Program-made: the position numbers and the translations under genes
Part shown: positions 8,893-18,300 of the stretch, in pieces
Numbering within the stretch: the stretch's first letter is position 1
Layout: every line of letters starts with the position of its first letter
Notes under the pieces: model-generated
The model's input: only the letters and a program-made list of their open reading frames with translations
The model's database searches: none
Told to the model about the DNA's origin: nothing
From: Candidatus Paceibacterota bacterium
Lineage (GTDB): Bacteria > Patescibacteriota > Minisyncoccia > Minisyncoccales > RBG-13-42-11
Length of the DNA stretch: 48,066 nt
Direction of reading: 5' to 3'
Assembly (NCBI GenBank): GCA_016782605.1
Contig: JADHYE010000002.1
Coordinates: 1 to 48,066, forward strand

Positions 8893-11109
8893 CTAATGAA
8901 TGAAAATTGCCCGGTATGATTCGTATTCAGAATCCAATTCTAAAGCTTTCAAAAAGAATTCTTTTGCTTTTTCTTTTTCTTCAAGGCTGAAATAACCAAC
9001 AGCAACATTAAAATAAGTGTCTGCATCCGGCCCCCTTTCCTCTAAATATCTCTTTGCCATATCAACTATTTTCTGATACTCTTTCAATTCTTCTGCCACA
9101 ACCATATAGCGGCTGTATTCTGCTTCAATTTCGCAAAAATCATAACCTACCTCTCTTGCTTTTTCATACTGTTCCATTGCTAACTCATATTTATCTGCAA
9201 CAAAGTAAAAATGTCCTAGGGTTAAATAAGGGAAATAATCCTGGAAATGTGTCCTATCAACATAATCTTTAATTAATTTCTCTCCCTGCTCAAACTTTCC
9301 CTGCGAAATCAGAACCTGGGCCAATTCGCTGAAATATTCAACTCTTAAGTCAGAATGTGCGAATCCTTTTTCAAGAATAGCTACTGCTTTTTCCGAATCA
9401 TCTCTATCCAGTTTCTCAGAACCCAGACGATAAAGCCTGCCTAAAAGATAATATATCTGCTGTTCAGAAGGCCGATTCTCAGCAAACCTTTCAAGCTCTG
9501 GCACAGTGAGATCATAAATGTCTTTCACCGTCTGAAGGTCTGCCGGGCTTGTCGTTTTGTCCACCTCGTAATCCAAAACCTTTAAAAACTGCCAGCCTCC
9601 TCTTTTCCGCACTTCCCAGAAAGTGTAGGGTGACTGTACTTCAAAAGATTTTTCCAAAAATGGCTTGGCTTCCTTGTACAAACCATTTTCCGTCAGATTA
9701 TAAAACTTCAAAAGCGCAGCATTGGCTTTGTAGGGTAAAAAACAAGTGGTAAAAATGGCAAAAAATGCAAAGATGCCGGCAAGAACTAAAACAAACAAAG
9801 GAACATTTCTTTTTCCACTATTTCTCTCTGGCAAATCTTCTTTTGAAAAGCTGCATTTAAATACCAAAAACGCTAAAAACGGGAAAAGGCCGAGATATGC
9901 GGCAAAAACGTCAAAAAGGAAAAGCCCCTGCACAAAGTAAGCTAAAAACAAAGAGGCCAAAAGAAAAGAAAGAATCTTTTTTTCTCTATATATCTTGAAA
10001 ATTAGATAAGCTGTGACAATCAACCAGAAAAGATAAAAAGAAAAAAGCACTATGCCGCCCGTTGCCAAAACTTCAAAAACATTGTTGTGCGCCCTGTCAA
10101 ACCAGGTTTCTCCCCTGCCTATTCTGTAGTCATAATACTTGTTGGAAGCAGCTCCAAAGTTCTCAGGGCCGTAGCCGAAAACAGGCTTTTCCTGAAATGC
10201 TTTCAAAGCAATTTCCCAGGTTAAAAGACGCTCTCTGGTAGAACCTGTTTCCCAGATATCTGTGACTGCTGTTACGCGCGACAAAAGAGGCTTGCTTTTG
10301 ACAAAATCACTCTCTTTGGCGGAAAAAAGCAAAGCTATTGAACTTAAGCCGATTAACAGAGAAATAGCGCATAAAACAGCTACTTTTTTGTTTTCGCCTC
10401 TTAAAAATAAAACGGACAGCAGGCAAAAAAGAAAGATGCCAGCTGCCAGCCCGGCATAAGCTCCCCTAATCTGGGTGAAAATTAAAGTAAGGACAAAAAA
10501 GCCGGCTGCTGCAATAAACAAATTATTGATAAAACGGCTTTCAAAAAACTTCCTTTCAGCCACTATTAAAGAAAAACCAATAGCAAAAATCAAAAAAGCG
10601 GCAAAATAAGCCGGATTGCCGAAAACTCCCTGCAACTGACCTTGAATACTGTGATTCAACCAAGAATAGCAGGAAAGTAAAAAAGCAACAGCAACAAAAA
10701 CTGAAAAAAACATTTTCCAATCCTGCTCTTTCTTAAAAAGAGAAACCAGCATTAAAAAGTACAAAAGCCAGAAGCCGTATTGTAAAACGCCTTCTCCCCT
10801 TTCAATACTGGAGAAGAAAGAATATGCAGGGTCAACACCGAAAAAAGAAACAAAAATCTGGGCGATAAAAAACAAAACTAAAGCAATTACCAAAATATTC
10901 TTAAAATTTGGGCGGCTTGCCCCGAGCGAAGTCGAGGGGCATTCTCTTTCTTTTAATATCAGCCAAACCCAAAAGAAAAAAGCAAGCATTACCAAAAGAC
11001 GGAAAACGTAAATCTTGCCTGAAACATAAGGAAAGTAAAGAGAGCTTGCTTTTAAAAAAGGAGTGATAGCGATAACGGATAAGAGCAAAAACTTTGTCAC
11101 TGATTTCAT
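8893..11109 (-). CDS. O-antigen ligase/polymerase-like (Wzy/WaaL) membrane protein with TPR tail
   Basis: The protein has 738 residues. The first about 450 hold roughly ten hydrophobic segments, with the Wzy_C-type loop around residues 280-345 (RERLLTWEIALKAF, then FGYGPENFGAASNKYYDYR and FDRAHNNVFEVLATGG). That pattern is typical of O-antigen ligases and polymerases, which transfer or polymerise lipid-linked glycans outside the membrane. The C-terminal about 200 residues are TPR-like helix pairs. A palindrome is read in frame near residues 57-67 (CPSTSLGASRP), in the loop after the second hydrophobic segment. A TACAAT box six bases before the ATG predicts a leaderless mRNA. It likely acts in surface glycan or glycoprotein assembly; ligase versus polymerase cannot be decided. 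Confidence 0.8.
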   Translation of the reverse strand: MKSVTKFLLLSVIAITPFLKASSLYFPYVSGKIYVFRLLVMLAFFFWVWLILKERECPSTSLGASRPNFKNILVIALVLFFIAQIFVSFFGVDPAYSFFSSIERGEGVLQYGFWLLYFLMLVSLFKKEQDWKMFFSVFVAVAFLLSCYSWLNHSIQGQLQGVFGNPAYFAAFLIFAIGFSLIVAERKFFESRFINNLFIAAAGFFVLTLIFTQIRGAYAGLAAGIFLFCLLSVLFLRGENKKVAVLCAISLLIGLSSIALLFSAKESDFVKSKPLLSRVTAVTDIWETGSTRERLLTWEIALKAFQEKPVFGYGPENFGAASNKYYDYRIGRGETWFDRAHNNVFEVLATGGIVLFSFYLFWLIVTAYLIFKIYREKKILSFLLASLFLAYFVQGLFLFDVFAAYLGLFPFLAFLVFKCSFSKEDLPERNSGKRNVPLFVLVLAGIFAFFAIFTTCFLPYKANAALLKFYNLTENGLYKEAKPFLEKSFEVQSPYTFWEVRKRGGWQFLKVLDYEVDKTTSPADLQTVKDIYDLTVPELERFAENRPSEQQIYYLLGRLYRLGSEKLDRDDSEKAVAILEKGFAHSDLRVEYFSELAQVLISQGKFEQGEKLIKDYVDRTHFQDYFPYLTLGHFYFVADKYELAMEQYEKAREVGYDFCEIEAEYSRYMVVAEELKEYQKIVDMAKRYLEERGPDADTYFNVAVGYFSLEEKEKAKEFFLKALELDSEYESYRAIFIH
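10919..10940. repeat. In-frame palindromic element in the Wzy-like gene
   Basis: The arms are GCCCCGA and TCGAGGGGC around GCGAAG. On the coding strand it reads as CPSTSLGAS. It resembles GC-rich palindromes scattered through many uncultured bacterial genomes and contrasts with its AT-rich surroundings. Confidence 0.6.
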
Positions 11110-11115
11110 TTAAAT

Positions 11116-11124
11116 ATTGTAGCA
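11116..11124 (-). promoter_or_regulatory. Extended -10 (TGCTACAAT), leaderless start
   Basis: The minus strand reads TGCTACAAT, then six bases, then the ATG at 11109. A start 6-8 bases downstream of the box would put the first nucleotide at or next to the start codon. Confidence 0.5.
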
Positions 11125-11138
11125 GAATAAAGGAAAAA

Positions 11139-11168
11139 CAAAAAGCTCCGCCGAAGCGGAGGCTTTTT
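11139..11168 (-). terminator. Rho-independent terminator after the S-layer-like gene
   Basis: The minus strand shows an A-tract, then GCCTCCGC, a TTCG tetraloop and GCGGAGC, followed by TTTTTG. It lies about 75 bases after the stop of the 11242-13263 gene and separates it from the Wzy-like gene. Confidence 0.8.
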
Positions 11169-11241
11169 GTCTTGTTAACAGAGCACACAAGGAACGCCCG
11201 CAACAAGAAACGAAAACTTTACAAGAAAGTTTAAACTGCGA

Positions 11242-13263
11242 TTATCCTCTAAGCTGTAAGTACGCGTCGGTTGTCCTGAATGTGTCAAGACCCCATGTCC
11301 AGGTGTTAGCAGGAGTTGCAGCAGTTGCTTCGGTTGTACCCCATTTAAGGTTTACGAGGTATGCGCGAGCAAAAGCAGCTGCACCATCAGTCTGTAACAT
11401 AGCTGTCATCTCAAACCATTTTGTTTCACCGGCTGTAACTAACCAAGAATCTGTTTTCTCAGTTGCGTTGCTGGTGAAAGTAAAGGTAGGAGCTGCTGTG
11501 TTTCCAGTAGAACTAGCTATGATACCGCTGGAAGCTGCTGCTGCAGCGTACTTGGGTACGTAGATATCTGCACCCTGAGCAGTCACATTGATCTTAATCT
11601 TAGCTTCTGCTTGCTGAGGTGAAACGCTTCCTGTAGGAGCTGTAATTGGTGTGATGGAAGTGCTTACCAGAGCCAAACTTGGAGCTACGGTGTATAAGTA
11701 AGTCGCACCACCTACAATATCTGAACCGGTCTCGACTACAGCTGCGAATGTCAAAGTGTCTTCAGCAGTGATTCCGTTATCGAAATCCAAAGTGACTGAA
11801 GCTGCATTGCCTGCTGTGTCAGTGGCTACGGCGTCACCTTTCACAACCAATGTCTTAGTAATATCCTTGTTAACTCTTAAGGTAAGGTTTGTGAATGTAG
11901 CAGCGGCTGTACCTGCAGTAGCTGTAGCGGCCAACAGAGTGGTACCGTCATAAAGCTTTAGTGCTCCAAATGCTGTGTTAGCGTCTACCAAGGCAACAAC
12001 TACCTGCCTTATAATGGCATCGTTGTATTTTGCCTTGACGTTAGCTCTTAACAATTCAATGTCCTCTGTTGTTTCTGTGTCGCTAATTATGGCTGCCTTG
12101 GCTAGCGGGTTGTCAGCACTGGCTGAAACCTCAAACTGAGCAGCAATGCCACTCGATACGATAAAGGTTCTGGCTGTTAAATTAGCTAGCGGAGCGTACT
12201 GAGACAAACCAGCTCCATCAATACCACGTAATGCGTTAGCATTAATGCTGTAATTGACGGTTACTGGACCAGCTGTGCCCGCAGGCAACTTAACATCAAT
12301 CTTTATAACAAGAGCTACGATTGCGTCTTTTGGAATAGTCAAGTTCAAGCCGTCAATACGAACCACATAAACTACACCAGGAACCACCTCAATGGTGTTA
12401 GCCTGGGTTACGTCAAAAGTGGCTAAGACAGTTGTGCCGTCAGTAACAGTTATCTTTGAAACATAAAGCCATGGTCTGTCAACGAAATTGACGTCAATAC
12501 GATTGACCGTTACGTCAGAACTTATGGCTTTTACGTTAAGACTTGCTACTGATACATCAGCTGTTCCAGTGTAAACAGTCTGTCCAGTAATCGGGCTGGC
12601 AGCTGCTGTTGCTGAAATACTACCCTCTACACCTCCGGTTGGAGTTGTCGGTACTACAGTGGCGCAAGATACGCCCGTTGTTGGGCTGAAGCCTGCGGTT
12701 GATGTACAGCCATCTGGAAGCGTAGTTGTCGGAGTTGTTGGGTCTGTCGGAGTTGTCGGAGTTGTTGTACCTGCTGTCAACATTGCGTTTAATTTAGCTC
12801 TTGTTGAAGCGCCAACAAAACCTGTTCCTGCAGTCAATCCCAACGGAGTCAAAATATCAGCTGCATACTTGTCTTGGAACTTAACAACACCTGCTTTGGT
12901 TAAAGCACCAAAGTAAGTTGTTTCTGCCCCAGGAGAGCCTACTCCAGTGGCAGCAACTTGAGTTGCTACATCAGTGTTCAATAATGCCTGAAGGCATTGA
13001 ACGTCAGCACCAGTAGAACCAATGGTCAAATTAACAGTAAAGGTTACACCAGCACAAGCTGCCGGAGTTCCGGCTGCAGCTGCTGTTGCTCCTGTTAATG
13101 TTGAATATTGAGCCATTAACGTGTTCAACTGATCTTGCAGTGTCTGAATGCTAGCCAAAAGCTCTGCTTCAGTTGTAGCTGAAGCAACTCCAGGACTGAT
13201 CATCCAAGCAGCACAAGTAACTGTGGTTACAATCGCGACAATTTTCTTTGTTAAATTATTCAT
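11242..13263 (-). CDS. S-layer-like secreted protein with peptidoglycan-binding domain
   Basis: The protein has 673 residues, Ala/Thr/Val-rich and poor in charge. A signal peptide ends near VASA (about residue 30), followed by a short helix (LLASIQTLQDQLNTLMAQYS). A peptidoglycan_binding_1-like module spans about 75-165 (GADVQCLQALLN, YFGALTKAGVVKFQ, VGASTRAKLNAML). A Thr/Pro linker at about 170-190 leads to a long beta-rich region. The layout matches the abundant cell-surface proteins proposed as S-layer subunits in Parcubacteria. It has a good promoter (13360-13388), a leader of about 95 nt and a strong terminator, all signs of high expression. It follows the ECF sigma/anti-sigma pair on the same strand, so control by that sigma factor is possible, although the promoter looks sigma-70-like. 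Confidence 0.8.
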   Translation of the reverse strand: MNNLTKKIVAIVTTVTCAAWMISPGVASATTEAELLASIQTLQDQLNTLMAQYSTLTGATAAAAGTPAACAGVTFTVNLTIGSTGADVQCLQALLNTDVATQVAATGVGSPGAETTYFGALTKAGVVKFQDKYAADILTPLGLTAGTGFVGASTRAKLNAMLTAGTTTPTTPTDPTTPTTTLPDGCTSTAGFSPTTGVSCATVVPTTPTGGVEGSISATAAASPITGQTVYTGTADVSVASLNVKAISSDVTVNRIDVNFVDRPWLYVSKITVTDGTTVLATFDVTQANTIEVVPGVVYVVRIDGLNLTIPKDAIVALVIKIDVKLPAGTAGPVTVNYSINANALRGIDGAGLSQYAPLANLTARTFIVSSGIAAQFEVSASADNPLAKAAIISDTETTEDIELLRANVKAKYNDAIIRQVVVALVDANTAFGALKLYDGTTLLAATATAGTAAATFTNLTLRVNKDITKTLVVKGDAVATDTAGNAASVTLDFDNGITAEDTLTFAAVVETGSDIVGGATYLYTVAPSLALVSTSITPITAPTGSVSPQQAEAKIKINVTAQGADIYVPKYAAAAASSGIIASSTGNTAAPTFTFTSNATEKTDSWLVTAGETKWFEMTAMLQTDGAAAFARAYLVNLKWGTTEATAATPANTWTWGLDTFRTTDAYLQLRG

Positions 13264-13359
13264 TTTTAGAATTTGAATTTAATGATAATTTATTTCAATC
13301 GCGTCGACCATTTATCTCCGCGACCTTACGTATTAGTCACGAGATTCGCGAATTTTCTA

Positions 13360-13388
13360 ATTTTAACACAATAAAAAACTAACTTCAA
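13360..13388 (-). promoter_or_regulatory. Promoter of the S-layer-like gene
   Basis: The minus strand has TTGAAG (13383-13388), a 17-base spacer ending TGT, and TAAAAT (13360-13365), so the -10 is also extended. It predicts a leader of about 95 nt, unlike the leaderless genes nearby. The leader contains the short palindrome TTCGCGAA. Confidence 0.65.
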
Positions 13389-13398
13389 CTTTGTTAAT

Positions 13399-14094
13399 TT
13401 ACTGTTGGTTTACCAGATAAAACTCCAAAGCTTGCTGATAATCGCCTAGCTCAAAAAGCTCTTTCATCTGGCTTAATATCTCCTGTTTTTCTTCGGTTAA
13501 AGTTCTAGTTTCCAAATCTTGAATTAAGCTTTCAGTCAGGTTTATATAAGCATTGTCTAGCTCTTCAGAATCAATCTGGACAGCCAGAATCTGCTCGGCA
13601 ATCTGTTTATTCTTGCCTAATTCTGCCAAACTTTCAAGGGTCTTTTGGTCTGAACTGGATAAATTCTTAACTGCTTCAGAAATACTGGCCTGAACCTCAG
13701 TTATGGCCTGGGGCAGGTTTTTGACCTGATTGTTTTCAGCAATTCTGGTTAATTCTTCCAGTCTTTTATCAGCCAAATTAAAGCTGAAGTCTGTTTTTCC
13801 TTCATCCGATACAAAAAATGACTGGCTTTTTTCAGTAATCTTTTTAATTGAGTACAAAAAGCTGCCAGGCACGGAATTCTGTGAAAAACCGAACAATCCA
13901 AACAAAACAAAAACAGAAACCAGACCCGCTAGGGCTGGCTTAAAATAAGGGAAAAAGGTAAATCCCGGCGTTTCGCTTGCCCTGAGCCCGGGCGAAGGGC
14001 CTAAAATCTGAGTTTTAACAGAAAGAACCCAGTCTTTTCTGGGTTTAATTTGGCGCAATTCCTGTATTTTGCCAATGAGTTCTTTCTCTGTCAT
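13399..14094 (-). CDS. Putative anti-sigma factor, DUF5667-type membrane protein
   Basis: The protein has 231 residues: a short cytosolic N-terminus (1-45), one membrane segment (about 52-70, LAGLVSVFVLFGLFGF), then VPGSFLYSIKKITEKSQSFF and a helical extracytoplasmic part, the DUF5667 pattern. The gene starts four bases after the ECF sigma stop, so the two are surely co-transcribed. By inference it holds the sigma factor at the membrane and releases it on an envelope signal. No zinc-binding anti-sigma motif (HxxxCxxC) was seen, so inhibition would work differently. A GC-rich palindrome is read in frame in the N-terminal part (GPSPGLRASETPG, about residues 32-44). Confidence 0.7.
   Translation of the reverse strand: MTEKELIGKIQELRQIKPRKDWVLSVKTQILGPSPGLRASETPGFTFFPYFKPALAGLVSVFVLFGLFGFSQNSVPGSFLYSIKKITEKSQSFFVSDEGKTDFSFNLADKRLEELTRIAENNQVKNLPQAITEVQASISEAVKNLSSSDQKTLESLAELGKNKQIAEQILAVQIDSEELDNAYINLTESLIQDLETRTLTEEKQEILSQMKELFELGDYQQALEFYLVNQQ
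13979..14000. repeat. In-frame palindromic element in the anti-sigma gene
   Basis: Outer arms are GCCCT and AGGGC around a GC-rich centre containing CCCGGG. It is read in frame as part of GPSPGLRASE in the cytosolic segment. The composition differs sharply from the flanks. Confidence 0.6.
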
Positions 14095-14098
14095 AATA

Positions 14099-14614
14099 TT
14101 ATGACGTAAAATGGTCGCTTTTATTACACCTCTCTCTCAGGCTTTTTAAGGCCCTACAAAGCATGACTCTAGTAGCGTCTTCTGTCTTTTTTGTCATTTT
14201 AGCGATTTCCGATACGGACAATTGGTCCAAATAGTGCCAGATAATCATATTCTGGTAATCTTCCTTTAAATCTGCCAAAATTATCTTAATTTGGTCCATA
14301 TCGGAATTTATAGCTGCGTTTTCCTCTATTCTCTGGCTAGGGTCAATAATCGGCACTATTTCTGGCGAAACAAACTGTGTCCTGGCCTTTTGCCTGTAAT
14401 GATCAATGACTAAATTGCGGGCTATCCGATATAAAAAAGCAGAAGGATTTTCAATATTGGGGTTGTTCTTATACGACTCCCATCCCTTTAAAAAGGTTTC
14501 TGAACACAAGTCCTGAGCAATGTCCTCAGAACTTACCTTTACAAATATAAACCGATATATTTTATTGATATATTGGTCGTAGATTTTTCCGAATTCTTTT
14601 TTATAGTTCGCCAT
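14099..14614 (-). CDS. ECF-type RNA polymerase sigma factor
   Basis: The protein has 171 residues. Region 2 lies at about 10-80, with DIAQDLCSETFLKGWESY and FLYRIARNLVIDHYRQKAR, the -10 recognition and core-binding helices. Region 4 lies at about 110-165, with LSVSEIAKMTKKTEDATRVM and LCRALKSLRE, the -35 recognition helix-turn-helix. The length is normal for the family. It is followed at once by the DUF5667 gene, the usual sigma/anti-sigma order. A TATAAT nine bases before the ATG and a palindromic operator just upstream suggest regulated, nearly leaderless transcription. The likely role is an envelope-stress or surface-protein regulon. Confidence 0.9.
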   Translation of the reverse strand: MANYKKEFGKIYDQYINKIYRFIFVKVSSEDIAQDLCSETFLKGWESYKNNPNIENPSAFLYRIARNLVIDHYRQKARTQFVSPEIVPIIDPSQRIEENAAINSDMDQIKIILADLKEDYQNMIIWHYLDQLSVSEIAKMTKKTEDATRVMLCRALKSLRERCNKSDHFTS

Positions 14615-14623
14615 ATCTGATAG

Positions 14624-14629
14624 ATTATA
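14624..14629 (-). promoter_or_regulatory. -10 box of the ECF sigma gene
   Basis: TATAAT on the minus strand, nine bases before the ATG at 14614. The palindrome at 14639-14657 covers the spacer and -35 zone. Confidence 0.55.
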
Positions 14630-14638
14630 CTTACAGAA

Positions 14639-14679
14639 GGTAGGACAATGTCCTACCAGTTATATATGTATGTCCTACC
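14639..14679. promoter_or_regulatory. Palindromic operator plus half-site before the ECF sigma gene
   Basis: GGTAGGACA and TGTCCTACC flank a single central base (14639-14657), a perfect 9-bp inverted repeat. A third copy of TGTCCTACC is at 14671-14679. Its core AGGAC/GTCCT also occurs in the palindrome at 15305-15327 ahead of the HTH regulator gene, so both are candidate sites for that regulator. Confidence 0.55.
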
Positions 14680-14684
14680 CCTAC

Positions 14685-15251
14685 CTATGATTCAATAGTC
14701 TTAATCTGGTAAAAAGTATTGTTCCTTTCGCCAAGTCTTTCAATCTTTCCTTTGCCCAGCATATTTTCAAAATCTCGTCTCAAAGTTCTTTTACTGATAT
14801 CGGGCAGAATCTGCTTTACCTGCCAGACCTGGGCTCTGCCGTTTTCTTTCAAAAACTCAATTATCTTTTCCTGCCTGGGCGAATGATAAGCTTTAACAAC
14901 AACAGGATTATCCTTGCCCTCCGACTCGGCCTTCGTAGCCGAAGCTACTTCGGCGAAGGAGGCAGCTTTAGCGAAGGAGGGTTTTTTCTTGTCTTGTTTT
15001 TTCTTTTTCAACTCTCCAACCAAATTAGCATATTCTCGCTTAATTGCCAATATATCAGAAGGGTTTACCCAGTTCTGAACCAAAGCCACCTCAAAAAAGT
15101 TGTCCAAAGCCTCAAGATCCTTTTCATTGGGCTTGATCAAAAAATCATCAGCCAACTCCCTCATCTTATATCGCAATGGCTCTTTTTTAGGAAAAAACAA
15201 AGTTAAGTGGTAAAGCTTGTTAGTTAGTTGTATCAAAAACTCTCTATTCAT
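14685..15251 (-). CDS. DeoR-type helix-turn-helix transcriptional regulator
   Basis: The protein has 188 residues from the ATG at 15251. An upstream in-frame TTG at 15293 is rejected because it overlaps the -35 box. The N-terminal about 85 residues are a helical domain I do not recognise. A linker of Lys and Ala carries an in-frame palindrome (KKPSFAKAASFAEVAS...). The C-terminal winged helix (about 135-185) has RQEKIIEFLKENGRAQVWQV, then ISKRTLRRDFENMLGKGKIE, a DeoR-like reader head. A palindrome sits upstream of its own promoter and a related one upstream of the next gene, the ECF sigma factor, suggesting autoregulation and control of that operon. The ligand is unknown. Confidence 0.75.
   Translation of the reverse strand: MNREFLIQLTNKLYHLTLFFPKKEPLRYKMRELADDFLIKPNEKDLEALDNFFEVALVQNWVNPSDILAIKREYANLVGELKKKKQDKKKPSFAKAASFAEVASATKAESEGKDNPVVVKAYHSPRQEKIIEFLKENGRAQVWQVKQILPDISKRTLRRDFENMLGKGKIERLGERNNTFYQIKTIES
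14917..14981. repeat. 65-bp in-frame palindromic element in the HTH regulator gene
   Basis: The outer arms are CCCTCC and GGAGGG, with nested inner repeats built from GCCGAAG/CTTCGGC-type units. It is translated as PSFAKAASFAEVASATKAES and sits exactly in the linker between the two domains. The GC-rich composition is unlike the flanking codons. Confidence 0.65.
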
Positions 15252-15264
15252 AGAACGTTCTTTT

Positions 15265-15293
15265 AATATATCAGAAATTAAAAAAGAGGTCAA
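15265..15293 (-). promoter_or_regulatory. Promoter of the HTH regulator gene
   Basis: The minus strand has TTGACC (15288-15293), a 17-base spacer and TATATT (15265-15270). It is followed by a perfect 10-bp palindrome AGAACGTTCT (15252-15261) touching the ATG. This fixes the start at 15251. Confidence 0.65.
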
Positions 15294-15304
15294 AAGTAAG
15301 CGAC

Positions 15305-15327
15305 TTGTTGAGGACTGTCCTCAACAA
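15305..15327. promoter_or_regulatory. Perfect 11-bp palindrome upstream of the regulator promoter
   Basis: Arms TTGTTGAGGAC and GTCCTCAACAA flank one central base, 11 bases before the -35 at 15288-15293. It also lies right after the stop of the 15333-19358 gene but lacks a T-tract, so an operator fits better than a terminator. It shares GTTGAGG/CCTCAAC arms with the 21-bp repeats at 18244, 18295 and 20234. Confidence 0.5.
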
Positions 15328-15332
15328 TCTTA

Positions 15333-18300
15333 TCAAGGCAGCGGCAAAATACATTCTCCGTCTTTTTTAATGTAGCAGTAGAAATTTTGGAAACTGTTAT
15401 TCTCAAGAATATTCTGATCCTGACCAGTAATAGTAATCGCCGTTCCCTTTGATATTTCACTATTGTCAAAAATACAGTTTCTTACACTGGAACTTGAGTT
15501 TTCCAAATAAACAGTGTGGCCCGAGGGACCATCATTCTCAAAATAAATATCTTCTAATACAACTCCTGTTTCCACAACATGGATTACTCCTCGATAATAC
15601 TCTGAAGGCTTGGGAATTCCCCCGTATCTAATCCTCGCATTTTTAATTAGAGATCCTTCATTGTTTTGATAAAAATATACCTTATTCCAAAATAAAGAAC
15701 TTGCTTGCGTCGCGCTACCGTCGTTATTAGTATCTCCACCATATTCATCGTCAGTTATCGAAGTAAAAATGATTTGTTTATCTAAGGACCCTTGAGCAAA
15801 CAATTTTCCTTCTATATTCAAGCTCTTTCGCTCTTCAAATTTTATTACTACTCCTGGCTCAATAATTAAATTGCCGCCGTCAGCCACTTGAAAGTTTGCA
15901 ATATAAGGAAAATCAGTATTCGGATAAAGCGTCCAATCTTCGGCAATTGAATTAAAAAGATAAATGCCGTTTAAAAAATTGTCTTTTCCGGTATTATCTT
16001 TCAGAATCGGGTAGCCATCTCCGACAAACAAAGCACCCTGACTATATTGAATTGCTTCAAAATAGTTTTCAGTAACTTCTGCTTTACTTCCTCCTCCAAT
16101 AATTATTCCACTATAAGTATTTTTAAAAATTGATTTTGCAATTATTGGCGCTCCTCCTGAAATATTTATTACTGAACCTGAAGGACCATTTTGAACTGTT
16201 ATATTCTCTACCTGACTGTAAGAGTCAATTAGCTTCAATCCAGAAACGTTAAAATTCTCCAAAATGGAGTTTTTAAAAATAATTGAAGTTGAATCAACTA
16301 TTATAATAGAAGAATTACTTTCTTTTTTGCCTCCGTGTCTAATTTGGCAATAATCAAAAATAGAATTCTGGCTGGAGGGGGTAAAATAAATTTGGCCCCA
16401 CCAGCCGAAAGATCCAGAAATATCCATGTTAGAAGTGAATATAATAGGGTTATCTTCTTCTCCTTGCGCGATAAGAGTCCCTTCAATAAGTAGATTACTA
16501 TTATAGTAAGACCACGCTGAGCCACCCCTATCATTGCCTTTAAATTTAAGAATAACACCAGGCTCTATAATAAGAGTTTTTTCTTCTGGCACAACAAGGT
16601 AAAAAATTCCACCAGAATTTGTGCCGATGAGATACGGATTCCCCAATTGAGTAAGAGTAATTTCATTAAATTCTTCAAACCTTAAGGTCTCTGCGCCAAT
16701 ATAAGTCTCAGATGCCGAAAGGCTATTCTCCGTGCCCGGAGTTCCATTTATAAAATTATTGTCTGCATCATGCCCATTATACTTTACAAGATTATTATTC
16801 CCCCAGTTGGCGGAATCGGATCCGTATTCGTTAGAATTAATACGTTCCATTGTTCGTTTTGTATCACTGTTGCCAGAAAACCAATCAGAAGAACAATCAA
16901 CTAAATCAATCAGGTTGCCAAAACTATCCCATAACTCTAATCTTTCACCACCATCCCCTAAATCACCAACATAAATTAAATCAGCTGAAATGTTACTTAT
17001 AGTATTATCATCCGTTCTTTCTATTAAATAATAATCATTGGCTGGAATGCTTGATGTAGAAAAAGTGATATCTGGGCTACCGTCAGAAGAAACCAAACGC
17101 CAACCAGTAATATCAATAGTTGAAGTTGTATTATTATAAAGCTCAATCCATTCGTCATTTGCCGAACTATTTGTTCCCATCCAGGCAATTTCATTAATAA
17201 CTACTCCTAAAGTCGTAGATTCTTCCTCCTCTTCCTCCTCTTCCTCGCCCGGTTCAGATTCAAGACTTTGATTTTGAGTTTTGGGAGTTGGATTTTGAAT
17301 TTCAAAATCATTTTGATTATTGTCAGTATCAATGTAAGTTTGGGTAGTGGTTGACCATTTTCGACCGATGCTTTGGCTCGGTGAAGGATTAAGAGCTGAA
17401 CTATTTCCTTCGGCTGGTAAACTCCTAAATTCAATAATATCCATCCCAAATCCAACCATATCTATAATGTCAGTATCAGAAGCATTTTCGATTTTTTCTT
17501 GATTTACTACCAAATAAATCGTGTTATTCTTGGCTAAACTGAAAGTCTTATGAGTCATATCAGCCAAATTCAATAAATTTTGATCGGTACTACTGGCGTA
17601 AACAATTAAAAAATATCCTTTAGCTGGAATTGTATTATTCGATTCAAAGTTCTTTTTATAAACGGTGGTGCTATTACAATAAGTTTTTTGAATTGACCAC
17701 TGAGAGATGTCAACTTCTTCGTTATCAGGGTTATAAAGTTCGATAAATTCATCATCACTACTTGAAGCGCTTTCAATTTGAATTTCAGAAATTAAAATTT
17801 TTGGATAAGACAGTGGGGATGACTGCGGCGTGGCGCCAGTGGAAGTCATCCCGGAACCGACATAGGTTAAATCAACATAAGCGCAATCCTGATTTATTAT
17901 GTTTTGTAGAGTCTTTTCTCCAATACCACTAACCCTTAATAAATCAGCAAGAGAATAAAACGGTCTTGCTTCTATTATTCTTTGAGCTAACACCGATCCA
18001 ATACCGGTTATTTTTTGCAACTCTTCTTTTGGGGCAGCATTTATATCAACAAAACAAACATCTTCTCCTTCAAAATCTTCTTTTTCTTCATCGTTTTCTT
18101 CGTCAGTTTCGTCAATTTCCTCCTCAATCTCTTGTTGTTTTTCTTCCATTAATTCGGCGAACTTTTGAGTAAGGATATCTATTTCTTCTGCAATATCATC
18201 TAACATCTCTTGCATTTCTTCCAATGTCGGTGTCGTCTCTGTCTGTTGAGGAGAGGCCTCAACAGTTTCTTCATTAACTTCTTCTTTTTTAGATTGTTGA

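Noticed and set aside
15305-15327. Terminator for the lamin-tail protein gene
   Set aside because: The hairpin is strong but no T-run follows on the minus strand. It lies at the next promoter, so an operator is preferred.
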